Shown one piece after another: positions 17,932-27,174 of a DNA stretch of 64,000 bases. The notes under the pieces are model-generated. The model did no database searches, was not told the origin of the DNA, and saw nothing but the letters and a program-made list of their open reading frames with translations. Made by a program: the position numbers and the translations under genes. Source of the DNA: Nocardia rhamnosiphila NBRC 108938 (GTDB taxonomy: Bacteria; Actinomycetota; Actinomycetes; Mycobacteriales; Mycobacteriaceae). The stretch is taken from NCBI RefSeq assembly GCF_000720425.1, contig NZ_JOAJ01000002.1, positions 434,001 to 498,000 of the forward strand. Direction: 5' to 3'. Position 1 is the first letter of the stretch. Each line of letters starts with the position of its first letter.

Positions 17932-18278
17932 GGCGACAATCGTCGACCGCCGTCGGCCTACGGCCACGTCATCCGCACGTATACGCCGCAATCCGACACC
18001 GGACAGCCCCGCAGCGGCGTATCCGGACACCCGCCGCCGGCGGGCCGCTACTGCCGGTGGCGGCTGCGGTCGGCCGCGAATCGGGCGTTCTGGGCAGAAC
18101 ATCGGTTCAGCGCAACACGCGATTCTGGACACAACACTGAAGCGACAGGGTGTCGCTCAGGAAATCGCGCTGGTACTGCGCAGCGACCTGGAATCCCGTT
18201 GCGCGTCGGAGCATCCCCGGCCCCCACCCATCAGGCGCGCGTTGCTCGCATCCTCCAGGCGTCCTTGCACGACACGGC
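17932..18278. other. Intergenic region without a recognised gene
   Basis: About 350 bases between the VOC start and the rox stop. Open frames here look like shadows. The only structure I see is a GC-rich 7-bp inverted repeat (CCCGCCG/CGGCGGG, 18030-18044). A promoter for the VOC-esterase pair must lie at its left end. I see nothing else. Confidence 0.5.
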
Positions 18279-19754
<1,476 letters not shown>

Positions 19755-19865
19755 TCACCCATCCACAAGAGTTCGGATTTGCGCCAGACACCCCGTGCGA
19801 GCACCGCATGAACCCCGCATTTCCTCAGGTCCCGGCCTTCGGCGAGATATTCTGCGGCATCCCCC

Positions 19866-19884
19866 CGGCCTTGCGGCAAGTCCC
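19866..19884. promoter_or_regulatory. Rifamycin-associated element (RAE) upstream of rox
   Basis: The inverted repeat has the core CTTGCGGCAAG at 19870-19880, with partly symmetric GC-rich flanks (CGGC on the left, TCCC on the right). The published RAE is a 19-bp inverted repeat built on this same core and found upstream of rifamycin-inactivating genes in actinomycetes. The core is perfect and the outer bases deviate slightly. It stands 115 bases upstream of the rox ATG on the correct side. Confidence 0.8.
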
Positions 19885-20053
19885 CCTGTGCGCTATATCT
19901 TGAAAAGAGACGGGGAATTCTCACCATTCAGCCTCAATATGAATGAAGCGGGCATTACTTGCCGAAGCAGCTCAGGTGACGTCTGGTTCCACCTCCGGCA
20001 CCAACCTGCGACACGCACCCCAGAGGCCATCTCTCTGAACATTCCAGGCCACC

Positions 20054-20080
20054 CGACGTGCATCGGGGCACGTCGCCCCG
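20054..20080. promoter_or_regulatory. Two overlapping, mutually exclusive hairpins upstream of mcrB
   Basis: CGACGTGC (20054-20061) pairs perfectly with GCACGTCG (20068-20075), and CGGGGC (20064-20069) pairs with GCCCCG (20075-20080). The two stems share bases and cannot form together. No T-run follows. The element sits about 110 bases before the TTG start of mcrB and may be an operator or attenuator; this is inference from symmetry only. Confidence 0.4.
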
Positions 20081-20188
20081 CCGTGTCGCCATGAGGACGA
20101 CACCTACCGTCTACTCTCCGGCACTTCGAGACCGCGAGCACCTCGTCAACGCGCTGGTTCAGCATGCTGCCGGTAGAAGGAACGAACA

Positions 20189-22351
20189 TTGGCAGATCGC
20201 GAGCTCTTCCCAAGGCAGACCGCTAGTCTTGTGCCGATCGATAATCGTCTGCCGCCCTACGACTTCAGCGATATCCAGCACATTTTCATCAGGGACACCA
20301 TGAATCTGACTTCCGCCATCGAACGGTTCGACCGCGCCGGGTACGCCACACATATCGCAGAGGCCCACGAGCAGAGGACATTCGTTCAGAAGGCCTTCCC
20401 GCTCGATGATTGGCCGACGCTTCCCCTCGAGCGTTACGCGCTCGGCATGAACGGTGAGTCCTTCTGCCGAACATTGGAGTACGGTACTCCGGCACTCGGC
20501 AGTATCAGCGGCGGTAGCGCTGCCAAACACATCATGTTCCGGCACCGCACGGGTGAGTGGCGCCTCGCCACCTCGCTCGCGGGAATGTCCGTGGACGAGG
20601 CCTGGCAGCACCTGCGAAAACAGTTCGTGACCGCCTTCGAGATCGCTCAGCGTGGAGACTTCGCCGAACTCGACGACCTCGATGTGCTGTTGTCGGGCCC
20701 GGCACTGGTGACCAAGTCGCTGGCGACGTATTTCCCGCAACACTTCCTGCCCATTTACAGTGCCGCACACCTGCGCCACTACATCGAGGTCCTGAGGGGA
20801 GTTCCCGAGCCCAACGTTCCTGCCTGGCAGGCCAATCGACAGCTCGGTGAACTCGTCTCGAGCCGAGACGAATTCGTCGGCTGGTCGCCGGACGAGGTGG
20901 CTCGTCTGCTCTACGAGTTCTTCGACCCCCGCGCACGCAAGCGCCGCATTCTGAAGGTCGCTCCGGGCAACGATGCCCGGCTGTGGCCGGACTGCCTCGC
21001 CAATTCACATATCTGCGTCGGATGGGATGAGATCGGCGATCTCACCGAGTACACGAGCGATACCGAGTTGCGGGACGTCATGGACGCCACCTATCCCGAG
21101 CGAACCGGCGCGAACCTGTCGAAAGCTCGAAATTTGATCAGCTTCCGTGATCTCGAGGCGGGTGACCTGGTGGTCGCCAACAGAGGGATCGGTCACGTGC
21201 TGGCAGTCGGAACGGTGACGGGCGGCTACCGGTTCGACGACGACCGCGCCGAGTACAAGCACCTCGTACCGGTGGAGTGGGACACCACCTATGAGCGTGA
21301 CCTTCCGGCTAACATGCCCGGCTGGCGGCAAACCTTCGCGAAGGTCACCGAGAAGTTCTTGGCGGAGCTGGAACCGACGTCGAACTCGTCCCAACCTGTC
21401 GCGTTCAATCGCGCACTGCCCCAGGATATTGCGCGTGTCCTGGGAGAACTCGAGCGCAAACGTCAAGTGATCCTGCACGGCCCACCCGGAACCGGGAAAA
21501 CACGGTTGGCGCTGCGGACCGCACTCGCGATGACCGGCCGGTCCGGGTCGATCGACGCACGCGATGAGCGGGACGCGATCAAGGCAGTGCTGGGTACCGA
21601 CATGGTCCAGCTGGTCACCTTCCACCCTTCCTACGGTTATGAAGACTTCATCGAAGGCTTCAAACCCGACCGGAATCCCTCGACCGACGGCCTACGCCTC
21701 ACCCTCACCGACGGCCTGTTCCGCGCCCTGTGTGCGACCGCCGAAGCCAGTGCAGACGAGACGTTCCTCCTCATCATCGACGAAATCAACCGCGGTGACC
21801 TGCCACGTATCTTCGGGGAGACCATTACGCTCCTCGAATCCGATAAGCGCGGGCTCGAGCTGACCTTGCCGATCAGCGGGCGAAAATTCGCGGTCCCGGC
21901 CAATGTCCGGATCATCGGCACCATGAACACGGCGGATCGCAGCGTCAGCCACCTCGACGCCGCGATCCGCCGACGCTTCGCCTTCGTTCCCGTGGACCCG
22001 GACCCCGATGCGCTGTCCGGCGCGGTCGGACCGCTGGATCTGGGACAATTCCTGAGCGCACTCAACGCCCGGATCGGTCGCATCCTCGACGCCGACCATC
22101 ACATCGGTCACGCCTATCTACTGCGTGGCGGAGAGCCGGTGGCCACGGAGGAAGAACTCGCCGCCGCCTTCTACTCGGATATCGTCCCGCTGCTGGAGGA
22201 CTACTGCATCGGCAGGGTCGAGCTGCTGCGAGAGATCCTCGGCCGGCTCGCCGATAAGGACACCGCACGACCCGCCCAGATCGCCGTCGCCGACCTGCCC
22301 GGCGAACTCGCGGCCGAATACATTTCGACGGTGTCCGGTGCCGAAACCTGA
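20189..22351 (+). CDS. mcrB: McrB-like AAA+ motor subunit of a McrBC restriction system
   Basis: 720 residues. Residues 1-250 are a family-specific N-terminal region. Residues ~253-392 look like an EVE/PUA-type modified-base reader (KVAPGNDARLWPDC, ICVGWDEIGDL, LEAGDLVVANRGIG). Residues 405-720 are the McrB-class AAA+ motor: Walker A GPPGTGKT (431-438), FHPSYGYEDFIEGF, Walker B LLIIDEINRGD (527-537) and MNTADRS (579-585). It should recognise modified DNA and translocate with McrC cutting. The TTG start is supported by AGAAGGA eight bases upstream. It overlaps mcrC by 14 bases. It is the first gene of the defence island. Confidence 0.88.
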   Translation: MADRELFPRQTASLVPIDNRLPPYDFSDIQHIFIRDTMNLTSAIERFDRAGYATHIAEAHEQRTFVQKAFPLDDWPTLPLERYALGMNGESFCRTLEYGTPALGSISGGSAAKHIMFRHRTGEWRLATSLAGMSVDEAWQHLRKQFVTAFEIAQRGDFAELDDLDVLLSGPALVTKSLATYFPQHFLPIYSAAHLRHYIEVLRGVPEPNVPAWQANRQLGELVSSRDEFVGWSPDEVARLLYEFFDPRARKRRILKVAPGNDARLWPDCLANSHICVGWDEIGDLTEYTSDTELRDVMDATYPERTGANLSKARNLISFRDLEAGDLVVANRGIGHVLAVGTVTGGYRFDDDRAEYKHLVPVEWDTTYERDLPANMPGWRQTFAKVTEKFLAELEPTSNSSQPVAFNRALPQDIARVLGELERKRQVILHGPPGTGKTRLALRTALAMTGRSGSIDARDERDAIKAVLGTDMVQLVTFHPSYGYEDFIEGFKPDRNPSTDGLRLTLTDGLFRALCATAEASADETFLLIIDEINRGDLPRIFGETITLLESDKRGLELTLPISGRKFAVPANVRIIGTMNTADRSVSHLDAAIRRRFAFVPVDPDPDALSGAVGPLDLGQFLSALNARIGRILDADHHIGHAYLLRGGEPVATEEELAAAFYSDIVPLLEDYCIGRVELLREILGRLADKDTARPAQIAVADLPGELAAEYISTVSGAET

Positions 22352-23621
22352 TCCTTGCCCGCACCATGACAGGGCCCACGGCCTTTGCCGCATCACGCTG
22401 CCGGAATACGGCTCGGTGATCGTCCCCGGGGACCATCTCACACTCCATGATCACGCACGGCTCACCGGGGGTGACAAAAGCCGCCGCATCTGCGGGGTTA
22501 CTCCGCATCGCGACGGCTGGCGAATCACCGCCCGAGAGATTGTCGGTGTGCTGCGCCTGACGCGTATCCACCTGAATATCGCCCCGAAGATGGCATTCAC
22601 CCGTAACTCATTGCTGCGCTGGACGGCGTATGCGATGAATGTCCCGGTGCCGCACGAAACCACGACGAGGGCCTGGCAGACCGATCGCACCGGCTTCACC
22701 GACCTGGTCGCCGCGGCGCTGCTCGCGGAGTGCCGGAGCCTGCTTGGTTACGGGCTCCGGCGTGACTATGTGCGCAACGCACGAATATCGCCGGTACTTC
22801 GCGGCCGGCTCGATGTGATGGCCCAGGCCACCAAACGCTACGGGATGCTCGACACCCTGCATGTGCACACCTTCGACCGTGAGACGGACATCTGGGAGAA
22901 CCGCTTGTGCGGCCATGCCCTGCGGGCAGCCGGCAAAGCAGTCGCCGACCCTCGGCTCGCCCGCGAGCTCATATCCGTCGCCGACGAATTCCCGGCCTCC
23001 GGATCAGTCGCGACGGTTCTCCGCGCTCAGCTGAGGGCCCGCTATACCCCGTTGAACTTGCACTACCGTCCCGCCCACCTGTGGTCCGCCTTGATTCTCC
23101 GCGGCGGCGGGGTGAGCGACCTGCTCATCGACGCCGGAAACGCCGCGGACAGTCTTCTGTTGGATATGCCGCGACTCTGGGAGAAGGTCGTGGTCCGGCT
23201 GACCGCCGACTCGGCACCTGCCTTCGCAGCACCCGTGTCGCCGACCGATCGCTCGAGAATCAAGATATGCGGTGATCTGTCGAACCAGTCATCGTTCCGT
23301 CCGGACGTCCTGTTCCGAATGCAACAAGCCGACGGGGACGCCATGCTGCCCATCGATGCGAAGTACAAACACTACCATCGCACCTCGCTGGCCGCGGCCG
23401 ATCTGCACCAACTCCTGACCTACGTCGCGGGCTATGCGCCCGAGGAGGCACCGATCGCCGCGATCATCCATCCGGCCCCCGAGTCCGGCGGGTTTCGGAC
23501 GGTGCGCGTCCACGGCAACGGTCGTGAACTCGGCGCGGTGCGAGTCTTCGGTGTGGACACCGACATGCCGCCGGCCGCGGCGACCGAATGGCTCACGACC
23601 AAGCTGTGGACCGACGAATGA
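22338..23621 (+). CDS. mcrC: McrC-like nuclease subunit of a McrBC restriction system
   Basis: A 427-residue McrC homologue. It has an N-terminal beta domain, a central helical part with the YENR-like motif DIWENRLCGHAL and DMPRLWEKVV, and a C-terminal PD-(D/E)xK nuclease core. The catalytic residues are visible as SFRPDVLF and LPIDAKYKHY (D...DxK). It should be the endonuclease stimulated by the McrB motor. The start is the GTG at 22338 inside the end of mcrB; upstream codons in this frame are the mcrB shadow. Confidence 0.87.
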   Translation: MPKPDPCPHHDRAHGLCRITLPEYGSVIVPGDHLTLHDHARLTGGDKSRRICGVTPHRDGWRITAREIVGVLRLTRIHLNIAPKMAFTRNSLLRWTAYAMNVPVPHETTTRAWQTDRTGFTDLVAAALLAECRSLLGYGLRRDYVRNARISPVLRGRLDVMAQATKRYGMLDTLHVHTFDRETDIWENRLCGHALRAAGKAVADPRLARELISVADEFPASGSVATVLRAQLRARYTPLNLHYRPAHLWSALILRGGGVSDLLIDAGNAADSLLLDMPRLWEKVVVRLTADSAPAFAAPVSPTDRSRIKICGDLSNQSSFRPDVLFRMQQADGDAMLPIDAKYKHYHRTSLAAADLHQLLTYVAGYAPEEAPIAAIIHPAPESGGFRTVRVHGNGRELGAVRVFGVDTDMPPAAATEWLTTKLWTDE

Positions 23622-23690
23622 ACACAGTCAGTAGAACAACGTGATCAGATCGCGCGATCTCTTGACCGGCCGCCTTCACCGGGCGGTCGT

Positions 23691-23936
23691 TCAGGAGCGC
23701 TGGTAGATCATGGCGGTGAATTCTTCGGCATGCCGGCCCGATACCTCGAAGGTGACTGTCGTGGGTTCGGCGGGACCATGGTCTCCGATCACCGGGCCGG
23801 ATATCACCGAGAGGGTGAACTCGCGCATTTCCGGTAAGGTCAGCGCACCGAGTTGCCGCTGCTCCCAGCCTGTCCCGAGCAGCGCCCTGACACCGAACCT
23901 CTTACCGACCGACCTATCGTCTGATGGCCGCCACGC
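23691..23936 (-). pseudogene. Fragment of an unrecognised gene
   Basis: An 81-codon open frame, bounded upstream by a stop and without a convincing start codon. The sense strand reads smoothly (ALTLPEMREFTLSVISGPVI, then TTVTFEVSGRHAEEFTAM) and ends at a TGA at 23691. The codon bias and hydrophobic pattern look like real coding sequence, so this is probably the C-terminal remnant of a lost gene on the minus strand. It lies in the 508-base gap between mcrC and the next operon; the remaining gap holds the putative promoter of that operon. Confidence 0.35.
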
Positions 23937-24071
23937 TCAGTACTTCGTCGAAATCAGCCCGAGCCCACGCGATACGCTGAACCTGTTGCCTTCTCAACCA
24001 CGACGATCCCGCGCACGCTAATCTTCACGTTGGGATGTAGCCGAGAACGCCGCAGGCCTCCAGTTTGGTTT

Positions 24072-24104
24072 GGGAGCAGTTCTACAGTCGTACCGACTGC
24101 TCCC
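24072..24104. promoter_or_regulatory. Inverted repeat just upstream of the seven-gene operon
   Basis: GGGAGCAGT (24072-24080) and ACTGCTCCC (24096-24104) form a perfect 9-bp inverted repeat with a 15-base centre. It ends 25 bases before the GTG of the first gene. It could be an operator or a 5'-leader hairpin controlling the whole operon. Confidence 0.5.
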
Positions 24105-24129
24105 TATCAGTAGGATCAAGGAGAGACTC

Positions 24130-25179
24130 GTGGCCGCGCCGACTGTGATCATCGACCTGTCGCCTGTAGTTCGTCGCGGCGGCAGAAACGATTGGCGTCA
24201 CGTCGAGATGGTTGTCAGGGCTTGGCGCGAGCAGAAGGACCCCGGCGCGGTCTTTTACGGCATTGCCGACAACAGCCTTAGACACCGCATGGATGGATAC
24301 GGCAATCAACGCCTCGCAGAGTGGAAGCGGCGCGGCTGTGCACGATCCGTTCCGTATGCCGATTCGGAAGTGCTTGAGCTGGCTGAGGCGAATCCTGAGG
24401 CTGTGATCATCACGACGGACTTGTTCCGTGATCATCGCCGGACTTTCCCGTGGCTCCAGGGAAGCACCCGTCTGCTGCAGCCCGTGATCAGCGGACCGAA
24501 CGTCACGTTTATTGAACTCGACTTCTCACCAATACCTCATTACGAAGTCTCCTGGCGAGCAGAGGAGGCCGACCTGAAGCCGAAGGGTCTGACGACGCCT
24601 CAGGCCCGGCGGGCTCTTCTGGACGAGTGGGCGTGCACCGACTCGACCTGTGTTTGGGCTGCAGCGCCCGTCATCGACGATGATCCGCGCTATGAGGATG
24701 GTCGAGTCTGCTGCCCCGAGTGCCGCACTCCAGCGCGTAGGGTAGGCGCGCGTGAGAACACGCGCGAGGTCGTCGTGCTTCTCGGGGATGACGAAGTTGA
24801 CCGAATCCCCATTGCCGAAGGCACATCGCTTTTCGTAGGCCGGGGCAGAGGCGAGGACCGTTACGACGTCCGGGCCATCCTGGACGATCGACACTCCGCG
24901 CTTGTCAGTCGCGACCACCTCTGCCTTTCCAACCGGTCCGGCCGTCTTATCGTCGAAGAACTCGGCTCCAGAAACGGCACTGCTCTGATCAGGAAGGGCG
25001 GAAACGAATCGCGGCTTCAGCCTGGCGTTCTGCAAACGCTCGAGGCGGCCGATCGGATCAGCCTCGCACGCGACGCGCTGCAGATCCGTCCCTCAGGTCG
25101 AAAGCGCGCCCGCGGACGGTACGCCCCCGATCTCACCACTGCACCCTGGCTACTCAATGCAGACGCCGAAAGGAACTGA
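24130..25179 (+). CDS. NYN/PIN-like nuclease domain fused to zinc ribbon and FHA domain
   Basis: 349 residues. Residues 3-130 resemble a Zc3h12a/NYN-type PIN RNase: strand TVIIDLSPVV with Asp9, FYGIADNSL (Asp47), YADSEVLELA (Asp78) and VIITTDLFRDH (Asp97, Asp101). Residues ~168-200 hold Cys pairs (CTDSTC, then CCPEC) that fit a zinc ribbon. Residues ~225-325 are a canonical FHA phosphothreonine-binding domain with VGRG, SRDH and SRNGT. The GTG start is preceded by AAGGAGAG. It is the first gene of a coupled operon that also encodes a Ser/Thr kinase, so the FHA domain may read that kinase's marks. A nuclease effector role is inferred. Confidence 0.72.
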   Translation: MAAPTVIIDLSPVVRRGGRNDWRHVEMVVRAWREQKDPGAVFYGIADNSLRHRMDGYGNQRLAEWKRRGCARSVPYADSEVLELAEANPEAVIITTDLFRDHRRTFPWLQGSTRLLQPVISGPNVTFIELDFSPIPHYEVSWRAEEADLKPKGLTTPQARRALLDEWACTDSTCVWAAAPVIDDDPRYEDGRVCCPECRTPARRVGARENTREVVVLLGDDEVDRIPIAEGTSLFVGRGRGEDRYDVRAILDDRHSALVSRDHLCLSNRSGRLIVEELGSRNGTALIRKGGNESRLQPGVLQTLEAADRISLARDALQIRPSGRKRARGRYAPDLTTAPWLLNADAERN

Positions 25180-25187
25180 GCCGCAAT

Positions 25188-25862
25188 ATGTCATTACTCG
25201 ATTCCTATGATCCTGTCGCGGCTCGCATCCTCCCCGTGGTCCTTCTATTGGACACGAGCGGGAGCATGCGTGAGGACGACAAGATCGATGTCCTCAACGA
25301 CAGCGTGACCGAGATGATCGAGGAGCTCACCTCGGTCGACGCCGGCCACGGGTTCATCACTCTGAGTATCATCACTTTCGGAGACGAATCCGCTAACGTC
25401 GTGACCAATAACGTCCCTATCGCCGACATCGAGTTCACGTCCCTGAAGGCACGCGGACGGACGCCCCTGGGTGATGCTCTCCGTGTGACGCGGGAACTGA
25501 TCGAGGACCGGCAAGCATTCCCCTCTCGCGCCTACCGCCCGACGCTCGCCCTCGTCTCCGACGGCATTCCGACCGATCCCAGCTGGGAGTCAGAGCTCGA
25601 GCACCTGTTGAAGAGTGAGCGAGGCGCCAAGGCCACACGCTTCGCGCTCGCAATCGGCGCCGACGCGGACAGGGAACTTCTCGGCCGGTTCAGCGGCGGC
25701 GAGGTTCATGAAGCGAGCGAAGCGGCACAGATCAGGAACTTCCTCAGATTCGTCACAACAACCATCACACAAGTGACGTTGTCGGTCTTCGAGCCCGATG
25801 TACCCGCTCAGTCCGACTCCGCAGAATCTATCCTTCGGCTGCAGAGCGACGATGCCTACTGA
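25188..25862 (+). CDS. vWA domain protein, TerY-like
   Basis: 224 residues, almost entirely one von Willebrand factor A domain. The MIDAS metal site is complete: LLLDTSGSM (Asp22, Ser24, Ser26), the Thr in ARGRTPLGDAL, and the Asp in LVSDGIPTD. No signal peptide or membrane segment is present, so it is cytoplasmic. Its closest functional parallel is TerY, the vWA partner of the kinase in TerY-P modules. It starts 8 bases after the FHA gene and overlaps the kinase gene by 11 bases. Confidence 0.82.
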   Translation: MSLLDSYDPVAARILPVVLLLDTSGSMREDDKIDVLNDSVTEMIEELTSVDAGHGFITLSIITFGDESANVVTNNVPIADIEFTSLKARGRTPLGDALRVTRELIEDRQAFPSRAYRPTLALVSDGIPTDPSWESELEHLLKSERGAKATRFALAIGADADRELLGRFSGGEVHEASEAAQIRNFLRFVTTTITQVTLSVFEPDVPAQSDSAESILRLQSDDAY

Positions 25863-27174
25863 ACTACGGGTCACGGACGAGACGGAGGTCGAATTCGTGC
25901 TGGGGTCGAAGATTGCCGAGGGGGCCCAGGGCGCGGTCTTCCGCGTCGACGGGCACCCCGGGTATGCCATCAAGCTCCTGAAAAAGTCCGAGGACTTGGA
26001 GCGGATCGCCGCTGTTCGGCGGCTTCCGCTGGACGGTTTGCCGGTCGCCGCACCGCTCACACTGATCCGCAACGGCGGCGAAGGCTACCTGATGCGTTTG
26101 GCAAGCGACATGACGCCTATCCGGGAGCCCTACCTCCCGCGTGAGTTCGGCGCTCGCGAGACCAACGCTCGTTGGTATCTCGAGACCGGAGGCCTCCGAC
26201 GTCGCCTCGCCATCGCTGCCAACATCGCTCACAGCATCTCAGCTCTGCACGAACGAGGCCTCGCCTACGTCGACCTGAACCCGAACAACGTCATGGTGTC
26301 CGATGATCTGAGCCGTACGGAGACGTGGCTCATCGACACCGACAATCTGACCTCACGATCGAACCCGAAGTCGGACATACTGGGCTTTCCTGGATACGTG
26401 GCGCCAGAGAGACTCAGACGAAGCGCACCACCTTCCACACTGGCCGACAGCTATATCCTGGCGATCCACGTTTTCCGCCTTCTCGTGATGCGACATCCTC
26501 TCGAGGGTCTGGCTGCCGAGGCCGTCGATGGCGACACCGCACGTGACCGGATGGACCGGGGTAACTTCCCCTACGTCTCAGACCCTGACGACCGCTCGAA
26601 CCAGCTTCCACCGCGAAGCTTTCCCGCTGGGCTCTTCCCTTTGGTGATGAGCGGACGGATGCGTCATTTGTGTGAACGGACTTTCGGCGACGGCAGAACA
26701 GACCCCTCCAAACGTCCTGGTTCTGCCCGTTGGCGCGACGTGCTCTTCAGCGCCTTGGACAACGTTGTCAGCTGCGCGAACGATTGCGGTTGGACCTACT
26801 ACAGGCTGCAGGTCGGTTGCCCGAACTGCGGTGCCGACACCCCACCGACTGCGCTCATCACCGTCTACTCCGGCACGGCCGAGCAGCCACTGGCTGCTCG
26901 GGATTCGTTTGTCGTAACCTCCGACGCTGAAACCAAGGTTATGCCCCGCCATCTATGGGGTCGGCACGACCAGCCCGACCCCGTTGTCACATTCTGGCCG
27001 GTCCGTGGGGGCTTCGAACTCAGGACATACGACGATGCGAGGGTGACCGACGGTTCCGGCAGAGATGTTGCGAGTATTCCAACTCCCTCCCGTGGTGACG
27101 TCTATCGAGTGCGTCTCAGCGTGCCCAACCGCCCCAGCCGCTTTCTCGCGCTCCGATCGGTGCAACCGGCATGA
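25852..27174 (+). CDS. Ser/Thr protein kinase with C-terminal zinc ribbon
   Basis: 440 residues. The protein-kinase fold is seen from the Gly-rich loop IAEGAQGAVF (21-30) and Lys41 (YAIKLL), through the catalytic loop YVDLNPNNVMV (Asp141), to the metal-binding LIDTDN in place of DFG, and FPGYVAPERL as the activation/APE segment. Around residues 318-336 two CxxC-type pairs (CANDC, CPNC) form a zinc ribbon; about 100 residues of beta-rich tail follow. A kinase plus zinc ribbon beside a vWA protein is the TerY-P arrangement as I recall it, but no PP2C phosphatase gene is present. The start at 25852 lies within the vWA gene; the end overlaps the helicase as ATGA. Confidence 0.8.
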   Translation: MPTELRVTDETEVEFVLGSKIAEGAQGAVFRVDGHPGYAIKLLKKSEDLERIAAVRRLPLDGLPVAAPLTLIRNGGEGYLMRLASDMTPIREPYLPREFGARETNARWYLETGGLRRRLAIAANIAHSISALHERGLAYVDLNPNNVMVSDDLSRTETWLIDTDNLTSRSNPKSDILGFPGYVAPERLRRSAPPSTLADSYILAIHVFRLLVMRHPLEGLAAEAVDGDTARDRMDRGNFPYVSDPDDRSNQLPPRSFPAGLFPLVMSGRMRHLCERTFGDGRTDPSKRPGSARWRDVLFSALDNVVSCANDCGWTYYRLQVGCPNCGADTPPTALITVYSGTAEQPLAARDSFVVTSDAETKVMPRHLWGRHDQPDPVVTFWPVRGGFELRTYDDARVTDGSGRDVASIPTPSRGDVYRVRLSVPNRPSRFLALRSVQPA

